64,000 bases of DNA from Parageobacillus thermantarcticus (lineage in GTDB: Bacteria > Bacillota > Bacilli > Bacillales > Anoxybacillaceae): the NCBI RefSeq assembly GCF_900111865.1, contig NZ_FOJS01000005.1:1-64000 (forward strand). Reading direction: 5' to 3'. The translations under genes and the position numbers were made by a program. The first letter of the stretch is position 1. Each line of letters starts with the position of its first letter. Under the pieces are notes generated by a model, which saw nothing but the letters and a program-made list of their open reading frames with translations, had not been told where the DNA came from and did no database searches. Below, piece by piece: positions 32,228 through 42,178 of the stretch.

Positions 32228-32968
32228 ATGATGAAAATCGACATCATCGGCGATATTCACGGATGCTACGCGGAGTTTGTAAAACTAACTAAACAGCTTG
32301 GATATGAATGGGACAGGGCAATCCCCGTTCATCCAGACGGAAGGAAACTCGGCTTTGTCGGCGATTTAACCGACCGCGGCCCACAATCATTGCAAACAGT
32401 GGAAGTTGTCTGTTCCCTTGTCGAGCGCCAGTCCGCTTATTACGTTCCCGGCAATCATTGCAATAAACTGTACCGCTTTTTTTTAGGAAGAAACGTGCAA
32501 ATTACGCATGGCCTTGAAACAACAGTGGCAGAGTATCGCGCATTGCCGCCGGGCCGGCAGGATATGATTCGCCAAAAATTTATAAAACTGTATGAAACGG
32601 CACCGCTATACGCCCAGCTGGACAATGGCCGCCTTATTATCGCCCATGCCGGCATCCGCCAAGATTACATTGGGCGAACCGGCAAAAAAGTGCAAACGTT
32701 CGTGCTTTACGGCGATATTACGGGAAAAACAAATCCGGACGGAACGCCCGTCAGGCGGGACTGGGCAAAACATTACAATGGAGAAGCATGGATTGTATAC
32801 GGCCATACTCCCGTAAAACAGCCAAGAATGATCAATCATACGATCAACATTGACACCGGCTGCGTATTTGGCGGCGCGCTGACCGCTTTTCGCTATCCGG
32901 AAATGGAGACCGTTTCTGTCCCTTCTTCCATGCCATATGTACCGGAAAAATTCCGAACGTTTGACTAG
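32228..32968 (+). CDS. prpE: Bis(5'-nucleosyl)-tetraphosphatase / protein phosphatase PrpE, 246 aa
   Basis: The second ATG of a longer frame is used because AAAGGAG lies 8 bases before it. Calcineurin-like metallophosphatase motifs: G-D-I-H-G-C-Y (residues 7-13), [11 protein letters not shown] and late Y-G-H-T-P-V. Hydrolyses Ap4A-type nucleotides; in B. subtilis it also affects spore germination. Convergent with the following minus-strand gene set. Confidence 0.9.
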   Translation: MMKIDIIGDIHGCYAEFVKLTKQLGYEWDRAIPVHPDGRKLGFVGDLTDRGPQSLQTVEVVCSLVERQSAYYVPGNHCNKLYRFFLGRNVQITHGLETTVAEYRALPPGRQDMIRQKFIKLYETAPLYAQLDNGRLIIAHAGIRQDYIGRTGKKVQTFVLYGDITGKTNPDGTPVRRDWAKHYNGEAWIVYGHTPVKQPRMINHTINIDTGCVFGGALTAFRYPEMETVSVPSSMPYVPEKFRTFD

Positions 32969-32984
32969 CGCCAATCCCTGTCTC

Positions 32985-33887
32985 CTACGAACGAAGCCGC
33001 TCGATCAGCCGCTGCATATCATCGGGAAGCGGGCAAGAAAACGTATATTGCTGTTTCTTCAATGGATGGAAAAATGAAAGCTCCTTGCTGTGCAGCGCCT
33101 GGCGGTCAATCGCATTCCGGCTCCCACCATACAATTCATCCCCGGCAAGCGGATGGCCGATATGTGCCAGATGAACGCGAATTTGGTGGGTGCGGCCTGT
33201 CTCAAGCTGCAAGGATAAGTGCGTATAATCACGGAACCGTTGCAGCACGCGAAAGTGCGTAACAGCACGCTGCCCGTCTTCGCGAACTTCCCGCGCAATA
33301 ATGCTGTCGCTTTTCCGGGCGATCGGCGCATCAATCGTTCCTTCGTCCTTGCTGACGCGTCCGTGGCAGATCGCTTCATACCGCCTTGCCACTTTGCCTT
33401 GTTTTTGCAATGTGGATAAAAGATGATGAATATGGCGGTGCTTGGCGATCAGCACAAGCCCGGAAGTATCGCGGTCAAGCCTTGTCACAACATGAATCGT
33501 CGATGTTAATTGCTGCTTTTCGTAATGATATAGCAGCGCGTTGGCGAGCGTGCCGCCTGGATGCTCGCGCGATGGAATCGTCGCCATAAACGGCGGCTTA
33601 TTGACGACGATGACATGCTCATCTTCATACACGATATCTAAAGGAATCGCTTCCGGTGCCATTCCTTCGCTTGGCAGTTCCGGAGGAAATACGACGCGCA
33701 GCGTCTCCCCTTCGCCAAGGCGATGGCGGACCGTCACCGGCTGATCATTGACATAAATCGCTCCGCCATGAAATTTAATATCGATCAATGCCGTTTTTGA
33801 AATCCCGTTTTCTTTTAAAAACTCGCGAATAAGTTTGCCTTCGTCTTGTTTTGTAACAATCCAAGTGAGCGTAAACTGCGACAACAT
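32985..33887 (-). CDS. yjbO: RluA/RluD-family pseudouridine synthase, 300 aa
   Basis: An N-terminal S4-like domain (D-E-G-K-L-I-R-E-F-L-K-E-N-G) precedes the catalytic core with the Asp in T-R-L-D-R-D-T-S-G-L and later T-G-R-T-H-Q-I-R-V-H-L. Isomerises uridine in ribosomal RNA. Downstream of nadK on the same strand (28 bp), as in B. subtilis. Confidence 0.92.
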   Translation of the reverse strand: MLSQFTLTWIVTKQDEGKLIREFLKENGISKTALIDIKFHGGAIYVNDQPVTVRHRLGEGETLRVVFPPELPSEGMAPEAIPLDIVYEDEHVIVVNKPPFMATIPSREHPGGTLANALLYHYEKQQLTSTIHVVTRLDRDTSGLVLIAKHRHIHHLLSTLQKQGKVARRYEAICHGRVSKDEGTIDAPIARKSDSIIAREVREDGQRAVTHFRVLQRFRDYTHLSLQLETGRTHQIRVHLAHIGHPLAGDELYGGSRNAIDRQALHSKELSFFHPLKKQQYTFSCPLPDDMQRLIERLRS

Positions 33888-33915
33888 TGTCTACCTGCCT
33901 TTATGTGCTTGTTTG

Positions 33916-34731
33916 TCAATCGGCGATAAATGAATCGCGCACCCGCTTCCAAAACGGAAACGGCCGAAAGCGTGCAAAACGAATTTTCTCATTGGCGACA
34001 CGGCACTGAATCGATTTCACATCTTTATGCAGTAGTGATAAATGGTCAATCGTAATTTGAAAATCGACATTGTTTACCGGTTTTAATATGCATGTATGAT
34101 GGGCGGGAAGAACGAGCGGTGATCCGATCGTGCGGAATACCCGGTTGTTAATCGACGCCATCTCGGTAACTTGGATCGCTTCAAGCGACGGATGCAATAT
34201 CGCACCGCCCAACGCCTTGTTATAAGCCGTGCTTCCTGTCGGCGTAGAGATGCATAACCCGTCGCCGCGGAACGTTTCAAATAGATCGCCGCGAATTTCC
34301 ACATCGATCACAAGCGTGCCGCTGACGCTTTTCACCGTGCATTCATTTAAAGCAAGATATTTCGTTTCACGCTCCCCGTTGATGTAGCGAATGGTCACTT
34401 CCAATAACGGATATTCCACGACTTGGTATGGTGTTTTCGCAATGGCGATGACTAATTTTTCGATTTCTTCCGGTACCCAGTCGGCGTAAAATCCTAAATG
34501 ACCGGTATGAACACCGACAAACGCCGTTTTATCCAAGCGGCGGCAATAGCGATGGAACGCATAAAGCAGTGTGCCGTCGCCGCCGACGGAAATAACAAGA
34601 TCAGGTTCTTCTTCATCATACTGTAAATCAAAATCAAGCAAATATGTTTTAATTTTTTGCGTAAGTATATTCGATGTCTCATCTCCTTTGGACGTAACGG
34701 CAAATTTCATCGGCGCTTGTTTTTCTTTCAT
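33916..34731 (-). CDS. nadK: NAD kinase, 271 aa
   Basis: The kinase motif [10 protein letters not shown] and the L-N-E-C-T motif are present, with [18 protein letters not shown] as the substrate-binding run. Makes NADP from NAD and ATP. Two bases separate it from yjbM, so translation is probably coupled. Confidence 0.94.
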   Translation of the reverse strand: MKEKQAPMKFAVTSKGDETSNILTQKIKTYLLDFDLQYDEEEPDLVISVGGDGTLLYAFHRYCRRLDKTAFVGVHTGHLGFYADWVPEEIEKLVIAIAKTPYQVVEYPLLEVTIRYINGERETKYLALNECTVKSVSGTLVIDVEIRGDLFETFRGDGLCISTPTGSTAYNKALGGAILHPSLEAIQVTEMASINNRVFRTIGSPLVLPAHHTCILKPVNNVDFQITIDHLSLLHKDVKSIQCRVANEKIRFARFRPFPFWKRVRDSFIAD

Positions 34732-34733
34732 CG

Positions 34734-35366
34734 TTATTCCCCTTTTGCATCCTGTTTTCGCGAAAAAGCTGCTTGTGCTTCTTGAATTTCGAAGCGGATT
34801 TTTGACATTTCTTCATCCAAACGGTACGCCGCTTCCGCAGCGCGCTGCAACCTTACTTTAATATCTTCGGGAAAGCGGCCGCTATATTTATAGTTTAACG
34901 AATGTTCAATTGTTGCCCAAAAATTCATGGCGAGCGTCCGGATTTGAATTTCTGCTAAAATTTTCTTTTCTCCGCAAATCGTTTGCACCGGATAGCGGAT
35001 CACCATATGATAAGAGCGATAGCCACTCTCTTTTTTTTGGGTGATGTAATCCCGTTCTTCGACAATTTCAAAATCATTCCGTTTGCGAAGCAGCTCTACT
35101 ACCGTTTTAATATCATCGACAAATTGGCACATCATGCGGAGCCCCGCGATATCTTGCATTTGTTCTTCCAATTTGTCAAGCGGGATATTTTTCTTTTGCG
35201 CTTTATCGAGAATGCTTGCCACCGGCTTTACTCTTCCGGTAACAAATTCAATCGGCGAATGCACCCCCAGCATTTCAAACTGAGCGCGCATTCCTTTCAA
35301 TTTCACTTTTAGTTCTTCTACCGCCTGTTTGTATGGCGCCAAAAACAAATCCCAATGTTTGACCAT
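34734..35366 (-). CDS. yjbM: Small alarmone synthetase (GTP pyrophosphokinase), 210 aa
   Basis: A stand-alone RelA/SpoT synthetase domain without hydrolase or regulatory domains: [30 protein letters not shown] and [12 protein letters not shown]. Makes (p)ppGpp from ATP and GDP/GTP. Length and order match B. subtilis YjbM (SasB/RelQ). Confidence 0.93.
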   Translation of the reverse strand: MVKHWDLFLAPYKQAVEELKVKLKGMRAQFEMLGVHSPIEFVTGRVKPVASILDKAQKKNIPLDKLEEQMQDIAGLRMMCQFVDDIKTVVELLRKRNDFEIVEERDYITQKKESGYRSYHMVIRYPVQTICGEKKILAEIQIRTLAMNFWATIEHSLNYKYSGRFPEDIKVRLQRAAEAAYRLDEEMSKIRFEIQEAQAAFSRKQDAKGE

Positions 35367-35382
35367 GATACCACCACCAATG

Positions 35383-35757
35383 TTATGTAAGAAAAATTTC
35401 TTTTACCGCCTGTTCCATTTGTTCACCGTAATTGGCGTTTCCATCAATATTTTCAATTAAATACGCCAACTCTTCCTTGAAATTTGTCAATTCCAGTTCC
35501 ACCGTTCCGCTTTGCAAAAAGATCGGAATGTCTTCCGTTAATACTCGTTTCATATCAGGCCAAAGCTCGTATGGAATCGCAACGTAAATAAAATCTTCCT
35601 CCGTTTCCAATATATAAATAAACGCGATATTATCTGAATCAACAAGCATATGATTTTTTGGTTTTGCATGTTCCAACGAAAATGAAGGATGATCGCTGAT
35701 CAGCCATAATCGCTCGTTTCGTTTTTCTATTTTTTCCACCATTAATTTCTTTCGCAT
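35383..35757 (-). CDS. yjbL: YjbL-like protein, 124 aa
   Basis: Soluble protein with conserved Y-V-A-I-P-Y-E-L-W-P-D-M and Y-L-I-E-N-I-D-G-N-A-N-Y-G-E. It sits between yjbM and divergent yjbK as in B. subtilis. The function is not known. Confidence 0.8.
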   Translation of the reverse strand: MRKKLMVEKIEKRNERLWLISDHPSFSLEHAKPKNHMLVDSDNIAFIYILETEEDFIYVAIPYELWPDMKRVLTEDIPIFLQSGTVELELTNFKEELAYLIENIDGNANYGEQMEQAVKEIFLT

Positions 35758-35887
35758 GCCAAATCTCCTTCCACATTAAGCAGTTCTTTTTTATTTTACC
35801 ATAACCACCCTATGCATAATAAGTAATTGATATTCAGCAATAAACGTCCGATAATAAAATTAAAGAGAACACAAAAGGGGAGCAAAC

Positions 35888-36478
35888 ATGAATCAAGAAA
35901 TAGAAATCGAATTTAAAAATTTATTGACGAAAGAAGAATTTGACAGAGTTCGTCAAACATTTCATATTGCCGACAATGCTTTTGAGCATCAAGAAAATCA
36001 TTATTTTGACACGCCGCAGTTTTTGCTGAAAGAAAAACGGGCGGCGTTGCGAATTCGCGCAAAAAACGGCATCTATACATTAACGTTGAAGCAAACGACG
36101 GCGCAAGGAACTTTGCTTGAGACACATGAACGGCTGACAAAAGAAGAAGCGGACGCTCTCTTAAACGGTACAGCCGTTGTCCAAGGCTCTATTGCGCAAA
36201 TCCTTCGAGAAATCGGCGTTCCGCCCGAACAGCTGCGACATTTCGGCACGTTGGCAACCGACCGTGCGCAATGGTCTTACGAAGGCGGCACACTATTTCT
36301 CGACCATAGCCACTACTTGCAAACCGACGATTACGAATTAGAGTATGAAACAGAAGATGCAGAAAGAGGAAAACAGCGATTTTTCCAGCTCCTTTCTTCG
36401 CTGCATATCCCGATTCGGCCAACTGCCAATAAAATTCAGCGCTTGTACGCGAAAAAATACGGAGAGGAGGAACAATAA
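35888..36478 (+). CDS. yjbK: CYTH-domain protein (triphosphate tunnel metalloenzyme), 196 aa
   Basis: Starts with the diagnostic E-x-E-x-K motif (E-I-E-F-K, residues 6-10), then [15 protein letters not shown] and E-L-E-Y-E-T-E in the tunnel strands. CYTH enzymes act on triphosphates such as PPPi or thiamine triphosphate; the YjbK substrate is not settled. The stop overlaps the next ATG (TAATG). Confidence 0.9.
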   Translation: MNQEIEIEFKNLLTKEEFDRVRQTFHIADNAFEHQENHYFDTPQFLLKEKRAALRIRAKNGIYTLTLKQTTAQGTLLETHERLTKEEADALLNGTAVVQGSIAQILREIGVPPEQLRHFGTLATDRAQWSYEGGTLFLDHSHYLQTDDYELEYETEDAERGKQRFFQLLSSLHIPIRPTANKIQRLYAKKYGEEEQ

Positions 36479-37080
36479 TGGACGTTTCTACACTAAAACT
36501 ATTGCTCGAACTTCAAGCGTTGCAAACTTTCTCGCCGAGCCGCCCGAACACCGCGAATCAAAGCAGCACGAACACATGGTCATTTGCGCAACTGCTCGGG
36601 GAGTTTTTGGAACAACAGCAGCCAATGCCACCAATGCAAAAAAAACTAAAAGCTCCGGCGCCGCCAGCAGCAGGAAAAGCGCCTTCTTTAAAAAATGCGG
36701 ATGAAAGCATCGATGCGTTGATCGCTCAGGCGGCGGAAAAATACGATGTTGATCCGCAACTGATCCGCGCCGTCATCCGCCACGAGTCTAATTTTAATCC
36801 GAAGGCGCAAAGCCGCGCCGGCGCAGCTGGACTGATGCAGTTAATGCCAAGCACCGCAAAAATGCTAGGGGTACAAGACCGGTTTGACCCGGCGCAAAAC
36901 ATCGAAGGCGGTACAAAATATTTGCGAATGTTGCTTGACCGCTATAACGGCAATGTCTCGCTTGCGCTTGCCGCGTATAACGCTGGCCCTGGAAACGTCG
37001 ATCGCTATGGAGGAATTCCGCCATTTTCCGAAACAAGGGCATATGTGGAAAAAGTGCTTAACACATATTACTCCATATAA
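36478..37080 (+). CDS. yjbJ: Lytic transglycosylase (SLT domain), 200 aa
   Basis: The C-terminal SLT domain has the catalytic Glu in I-R-H-E-S-N-F-N-P, then [13 protein letters not shown] and [12 protein letters not shown]. The first ~75 residues are a low-complexity linker. There is no typical signal peptide, as in B. subtilis YjbJ. Cleaves glycan strands of peptidoglycan. Confidence 0.9.
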   Translation: MDVSTLKLLLELQALQTFSPSRPNTANQSSTNTWSFAQLLGEFLEQQQPMPPMQKKLKAPAPPAAGKAPSLKNADESIDALIAQAAEKYDVDPQLIRAVIRHESNFNPKAQSRAGAAGLMQLMPSTAKMLGVQDRFDPAQNIEGGTKYLRMLLDRYNGNVSLALAAYNAGPGNVDRYGGIPPFSETRAYVEKVLNTYYSI

Positions 37081-37185
37081 TTGCTCCTTTTGTTCGAGTC
37101 ACTTTGTTTGAGATAAATAAGCTTCATTGTTAAAATAGCAGTAAAATCATCGTACACAAACATTTTACTCAAAGGAGCATTCACA

Positions 37186-37599
37186 ATGGCTGAACAATGG
37201 CAAACACTTTACGAGGCGATCGGTGGAGAAAAGACGGTTGCACGGCTTGTGGAAGCTTTCTATAAACGCGTTGCCAAACATCCTGATTTAAGCCCGATTT
37301 TTCCGGACGATTTAACAGAAACGGCGAGAAAACAAAAGCAATTTTTAACGCAATATTTAGGAGGGCCGCCGCTTTACACGCAGGAGCACGGGCATCCGAT
37401 GTTGCGAGCGCGCCATTTGCGTTTTGAAATTACGCCAACTCGCGCCGAGGCATGGCTCTCCTGTATGCGCGCGGCGATGGATGAAATCGGTTTGTCTGGA
37501 CCGGCGCGCGAACAATTTTATCACCGTCTCGTTTTAACTGCCCATCATATGGTCAACACCCCTGACAATTTTGAAAGAAAGGAGTATTCCCTTGAATGA
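37186..37599 (+). CDS. yjbI: Truncated haemoglobin, group II, 137 aa
   Basis: Two-over-two globin: Y-E-A-I-G-G-E at the start, F-Y-K-R-V (Tyr B10), the haem-ligand His in L-R-A-R-H-L-R-F, and Trp in E-A-W-L-S-C at position G8. Binds oxygen. In Bacillus it is linked to the next gene, and its stop overlaps the spxH start. Confidence 0.93.
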   Translation: MAEQWQTLYEAIGGEKTVARLVEAFYKRVAKHPDLSPIFPDDLTETARKQKQFLTQYLGGPPLYTQEHGHPMLRARHLRFEITPTRAEAWLSCMRAAMDEIGLSGPAREQFYHRLVLTAHHMVNTPDNFERKEYSLE

Positions 37600-38482
37600 C
37601 AAATTAGCTGGGAAAGCTGCCCCGGATTGGTGGCACGCTTCCCAGCCGCGCAACAACGAGACAAAGCCGTTGGAAATTTATTTGTTTATCGATCCAATAT
37701 GCCCGGAATGCTGGGGGCTTGAACCAATCATCAAAAAACTAGTGATTGAGTACGGACGCTTCTTTACATTGAAGCACGTGTTAAGCGGAAAGCTGGCGAC
37801 GCTTCATATGCGGAAACGCCATAAGCCGGAAACGATCGCTAAAGTGTGGGAGCGGACGGCAAGCCGTTCGGGAATGTCTTGCGATGGGAGCCTATGGCTG
37901 GAAAATCCAATTTCTAGCCCATTCGCCCCATCGATCGCTATTAAAGCGGCAGAATTGCAAGGCAAGCGCGCAGGGATTCGTTTCTTGCGCCAATTGCAAG
38001 AATTATTGTTTTTGGAAAAGCAAAATGTGTCCGATATTTCCGTGTTGATCGATTGTGCAACGCGCGTCGGGCTGGACGTCGATGAATTTGTTCGCGATTT
38101 GCGGTCGCCAAGCGCGTCAAAAGCGTTTCAATGCGATTTAAAAATTACGTCAGAGATGGATGTAAACGAAATTCCAACGCTCGTCTTTTTTAACGAGAAC
38201 ATCGAAGATGAAGGAATTAAAATTTCCGGATGCTATCCTTACGAGATTTACGTCGAACTTATTTATGAAATGCTTGGCTTCCAACCCGAACCATCCCCTC
38301 CTCCCCCGCTCGAGTCATTTTTAAGCCATTTTAAATTCGTCGCCACAAAAGAAATCGCAGTTGTTTATAATATGACCGTAAACGAGGCGGAAAAAGAAAT
38401 GAAAAAACTGCAGTTGAAGCAAAAAGTGGAAAAGGTACCGGTAAAACACGGAACGTTTTGGCGCTATATCTCTAAAGAATAA
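37592..38482 (+). CDS. spxH: ClpXP adaptor SpxH (DsbA-like), 296 aa
   Basis: TTG 37592-37594 with AAGGAG 7 bases upstream; it overlaps the yjbI stop by 8 bases. The DsbA-type fold carries C-P-E-C in [10 protein letters not shown]. The protein (YjbH) binds Spx and delivers it to ClpXP for breakdown when the cell is not under thiol stress. Its client gene spxA lies 7 kb downstream. Confidence 0.92.
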   Translation: MNDKLAGKAAPDWWHASQPRNNETKPLEIYLFIDPICPECWGLEPIIKKLVIEYGRFFTLKHVLSGKLATLHMRKRHKPETIAKVWERTASRSGMSCDGSLWLENPISSPFAPSIAIKAAELQGKRAGIRFLRQLQELLFLEKQNVSDISVLIDCATRVGLDVDEFVRDLRSPSASKAFQCDLKITSEMDVNEIPTLVFFNENIEDEGIKISGCYPYEIYVELIYEMLGFQPEPSPPPPLESFLSHFKFVATKEIAVVYNMTVNEAEKEMKKLQLKQKVEKVPVKHGTFWRYISKE

Positions 38483-38486
38483 AGAA

Positions 38487-38523
38487 CAAGGAAAAGCCCG
38501 GCAAAAAGCCGGGCTTTTCCTTG
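38487..38523 (+). terminator. Terminator of the yjbK-spxH set
   Basis: A perfect 16-bp stem (38487-38502 with 38508-38523), GC-rich core and a T-containing 3' arm, 5 bp after the spxH stop. Confidence 0.85.
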
Positions 38524-38736
38524 TTGTCAAGACAACAAAGGGGATGGGAGAAATTTTTCACGGTCAAACAAAGGGGTATAAAGTTTTTGTGATTTCATTC
38601 ACGTTATTATCTTAACAAACGGTCTCAAGTTTTGGCAACCACTTTGTGCTTTTGTTCACATTATTGTCATAAATATGGAAGAAATCCGCTTTGATATTCA
38701 TATAATAAAATTAGGTTCTACAGAAAGGGGAAAAAA

Positions 38737-38931
38737 ATGAAACGAATCACGTTGTTCATTTGGGGATTCATTGTGCTCATTGCCTTTTGCTTAAATTTGT
38801 TTGGCCTTATGCATCTTATTCCACCGCTGATTACGATGCCGCTTTTATTTTTTTCCATCTTTGGTTTTTTAGCAACTTGGAACAGCCGCAATCAATTTAA
38901 AGGATTTTATCAAAAGCGAATGTGGCAATAA
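38737..38931 (+). CDS. Small membrane protein, 64 aa
   Basis: GAAAGGGG precedes the ATG. Two hydrophobic helices (residues 5-25 and 29-47) and a basic tail (N-Q-F-K-G-F-Y-Q-K-R). No family recognised. Its stop codon lies inside the loop of the following terminator. Confidence 0.7.
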   Translation: MKRITLFIWGFIVLIAFCLNLFGLMHLIPPLITMPLLFFSIFGFLATWNSRNQFKGFYQKRMWQ

Positions 38932-38948
38932 CGCCACATTCGCTTTTG
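38911..38948. terminator. Bidirectional terminator between the small membrane gene and pepF
   Basis: A perfect 16-bp stem (38911-38926 with 38933-38948) around a 6-base loop, with Ts on both sides. Serves converging transcripts. Confidence 0.85.
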
Positions 38949-38951
38949 CGT

Positions 38952-40766
38952 TTACGACAACATCCGTTCCATTTCTTCTAGTTTTTCCGCGAATACTTGG
39001 CAAGCCTGGCGGATCGGTTCCGCGCTCGTCATATCCACCCCCGCTTTTTTCAACACCTCAATTGGATAATCGGAGCTTCCCGCTTTTAAAAACTCGATAT
39101 AGCGCTTCACGGCCGGCTCCCCTTCTTCTAATATTTGTCTGCTTAATGCGGTCGCCGCGCTGAAGCCTGTTGCGTATTGATAAACATAATAATTGTAGTA
39201 AAAATGCGGAATACGCGCCCATTCTAATCCAATTTCCTTATCGACAACAATATCATCCCCAAAATATTTTTTGTTTAATTCGTAATACATCGAAGTCAAC
39301 GAATCAGCTGTGAGCGCCTCTCCTTCCTGCGCCTTGATATGGATCATATGTTCAAACTCGGCAAACATCGTTTGGCGGAAGACCGTTCCGCGGAACCCCT
39401 CTAAATAATGGTTAAGCAAATATAACCGTTTTTTCTCATCATCAATCGTTTTTAATAAATAATCGCTTAATAGCGCTTCATTGCACGTCGAGGCGACTTC
39501 AGCGACAAAAATGGAATAATCTCCGTACGGATACGGCTGCGTTTTCCGTGTGTAATAGCTATGCACAGAATGGCCGAATTCATGGACTAATGTAAACAAA
39601 TTATTGATGTTATCTTGCCAGTTCAGCAAAATATACGGATTGGTGCCATATGCTCCTGATGAATAGGCGCCGCTTCGTTTTCCCTTGTTTTCGCGCACGT
39701 CGACCCAGCGGTTTTCAAGGCCTTCTTTGATGATGCGAATATATTCGTCACCGAGCGGAGCGAGCCCTTTTAACATGTATTCTTTCGCTTCTTCATACGT
39801 TACTTCCATTTTTACATCTTGCACAAGCGGAGTGTATAAATCATACATATGAAGTTCGTCAAGTCCAAGCGCTTTTTTGCGCAAACGAACGTAGCGATGC
39901 AATAGCGGCAAATGCTCATGAATTGTTTCAATCAAATTATCGTATACACTTTCGGGAATGTTATTGCTGCTTAACGCCGCTTCCCGCGCCGATTTATAGC
40001 GGCGGACGCGCGCGAAAAAGTTGTCTTTTTTCACCGCACCGGCGAGCGTGCTGGCAAACGTATTTTTATACTTTTCGTACGTCTCATATACCGCCTTGAA
40101 CGCATCGCGTCGCACGCGGCGGTCCGTGCTTTCCAAAAAGCGAATAAAACGGCCGTGCGTCACTTCGACTTCTTCTCCATTTTCATCGATAATCGTCGGG
40201 AACGTTAAATCGGCGTTGTTCAGCATGCCAAATGTAGTCGAAGGCGCTTGCATGACTTCCGCCGCTTGGGCAAGGATCGCTTCTTCTTTGGCGGACAGCA
40301 CATGCGGGCGCTGGCGGTTAATTTCGTCTAAAGCGTGTTCATACAGTTTTAATTCTTTTTTCTCTTCTAAAAACGAACGCAATTTCGCCTCATCGATCGC
40401 CAAAATTTCCGGAACGATAAACGCCATCGCGCTGGACGCTTCGCTGTAAAGGCTCGTTGCTCGATCGTTCAGCCCTTGATAAAAGGCGTTTGTCGTATCT
40501 TGGTCATAGCGCATATGCGCATATGTATATAGCTTGCCGAGACGCATCGATATCTCATCTTGGTATTGCAGCGCTTCGTATAGCGTATCTGCCGATTCTC
40601 CCAATCTCCCTTGATAATCCGATAATTTCGGGATCATTTTTTTCACTTCTTGAAATTCTTGCTCCCATGCTTCATCCGTTGGGAAAATATCTTCTAAACG
40701 CCACGTTTCTTCGACAGGAATTTCGCTTCGTGACGGCAATGATTTTTTTGTTTTCTTTTCTTCCAT
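38952..40766 (-). CDS. pepF: Oligoendopeptidase F, 604 aa
   Basis: M3-family zinc metallopeptidase: zinc motif H-E-F-G-H-S-V-H (about residue 390), distal Glu in E-V-A-S-T-C-N-E-A and H-F-Y-Y-N-Y-Y-V-Y-Q near the end. Full family length. Cytoplasmic; cleaves short peptides, a natural downstream step for the oligopeptides brought in by Opp. Confidence 0.94.
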   Translation of the reverse strand: MEEKKTKKSLPSRSEIPVEETWRLEDIFPTDEAWEQEFQEVKKMIPKLSDYQGRLGESADTLYEALQYQDEISMRLGKLYTYAHMRYDQDTTNAFYQGLNDRATSLYSEASSAMAFIVPEILAIDEAKLRSFLEEKKELKLYEHALDEINRQRPHVLSAKEEAILAQAAEVMQAPSTTFGMLNNADLTFPTIIDENGEEVEVTHGRFIRFLESTDRRVRRDAFKAVYETYEKYKNTFASTLAGAVKKDNFFARVRRYKSAREAALSSNNIPESVYDNLIETIHEHLPLLHRYVRLRKKALGLDELHMYDLYTPLVQDVKMEVTYEEAKEYMLKGLAPLGDEYIRIIKEGLENRWVDVRENKGKRSGAYSSGAYGTNPYILLNWQDNINNLFTLVHEFGHSVHSYYTRKTQPYPYGDYSIFVAEVASTCNEALLSDYLLKTIDDEKKRLYLLNHYLEGFRGTVFRQTMFAEFEHMIHIKAQEGEALTADSLTSMYYELNKKYFGDDIVVDKEIGLEWARIPHFYYNYYVYQYATGFSAATALSRQILEEGEPAVKRYIEFLKAGSSDYPIEVLKKAGVDMTSAEPIRQACQVFAEKLEEMERMLS

Positions 40767-40828
40767 TTCACAAACCTCCTTTGGAAAATTATATCATAAA
40801 TCATATTTCCGAAAAATAAATCACTTTC

Positions 40829-42064
40829 CTACATATTTTTGCCCAGTTCCAATTCGTTTATATAATGGGAAAGCAACGGGCTCTCTTTCATTTGCTCCAT
40901 CATTTGCTGATCCTGCTGGATGACTTCATCCATCGTCTTTGGAAAAGTAAACTGTTTTACTAAACGAAGGCGTTTGCGGCTTTCCCACTGAAAATAGCCT
41001 AGCTTCGTCAGCAATTGCAAATACTCGTAAACCGCCTGCGTATATCGTTGTCCCATAGCAAGCGGCAGCTGGCGAACGGCAAGCCGTCCTGCATCCATCC
41101 TTTCATCAATAAAACGATAAATGGAATCGATGGAGACAAGCTTGCTTTCTGACCGTATAAACGGAATCAACACATATGTTTGCCAAATAAATGGCGGCGT
41201 TTCAAACAAATAGCCGTGCGGCAGCGGCCAGCCCGCTTCGGTCGGAAAAAGGGAAGGAATAATGCCCCACCGGTAAAAATCGGAACAAATCAGCCTTGTG
41301 ATCTTATTGGGATATAACGTAAAAGTAAGGCGCCATCGTTTTTTATAGTTAAGCCAATCATGCCAAAACGAGGCGGGTAGCGAAACAACCGGAAAGGACA
41401 GCAAATCGGTGAAAGAAACTGAATGCAACGGCTGCACAACGGGAATGGCAAATGTGTGGCGAATCGAGAACGGGACTAAGTGAACGAGGCGAATAAGACG
41501 TTTTGTTTCCGAACAATAGTAGAAAAGAAGCGGGCGAGGGACAAGTGGGAAACAGTGGGCAAACATCCATTGAAAGCGGGGCAATGTAATATGGTGCATG
41601 TTCCGATAGCGCAGATGGTGCGCTCCAAGGATCCAAATCGGGCGAATCCCTTTTGCGCGATAAAAATCGTTGCGTTTTTGAAACAACTGTTCACCGACGG
41701 CAGAGCATTGATATTCTATCGCATATATGAAACGGCGATGCGCAACAAGGATGTCTGGACGCTGCCGGACTGATGACAAATACGGCTCCAATTTTGCCTG
41801 TATGTTCTGGCGCTGAAGCCAAGAAAATAAATCTAATTTTCCTGTTAAATGGCGTGCTGATTCCGGCTCATGCTCGTATGGGCATGCGGCATCTTTTTTA
41901 TGTGCAAAATGCGGAATGCGGTGATTGCCAAGCTTTAATACAACTTCCCGCTTACAGGCAGGACAAAAAAACGCTTCGCTCTTTTTTAATCGAACTAGTT
42001 CTTCCTTTGTCCAAGCCTCGGCAAGCGAAACAACTTTTCCATTTCGCAACAGCGCGACAAGCAA
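40829..42064 (-). CDS. coiA: Competence protein CoiA, 411 aa
   Basis: TTG 42062-42064 lies 6 bases after AAGGAGGTG and gives the usual start L-V-A-L-L-R-N-G-K; a longer upstream frame lacks a site. The N-terminal zinc-finger-like part has F-F-C-P-A-C-K-R-E-V-V and H-F-A-H-K; a nuclease-like core follows (R-P-D-I-L-V ... E-Y-Q-C). CoiA takes part in transformation after DNA uptake. Confidence 0.88.
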   Translation of the reverse strand: MLVALLRNGKVVSLAEAWTKEELVRLKKSEAFFCPACKREVVLKLGNHRIPHFAHKKDAACPYEHEPESARHLTGKLDLFSWLQRQNIQAKLEPYLSSVRQRPDILVAHRRFIYAIEYQCSAVGEQLFQKRNDFYRAKGIRPIWILGAHHLRYRNMHHITLPRFQWMFAHCFPLVPRPLLFYYCSETKRLIRLVHLVPFSIRHTFAIPVVQPLHSVSFTDLLSFPVVSLPASFWHDWLNYKKRWRLTFTLYPNKITRLICSDFYRWGIIPSLFPTEAGWPLPHGYLFETPPFIWQTYVLIPFIRSESKLVSIDSIYRFIDERMDAGRLAVRQLPLAMGQRYTQAVYEYLQLLTKLGYFQWESRKRLRLVKQFTFPKTMDEVIQQDQQMMEQMKESPLLSHYINELELGKNM

Positions 42065-42178
42065 AACGGGCACCTCCTTTGCCACTTTTTTATTTAATTC
42101 GGCAAAAACAACCTGTTTTCCTTTTTTATGTTCCATCACTAAAAATGATAAACGCCCGGCGCAGTTTCCGGGCGAATA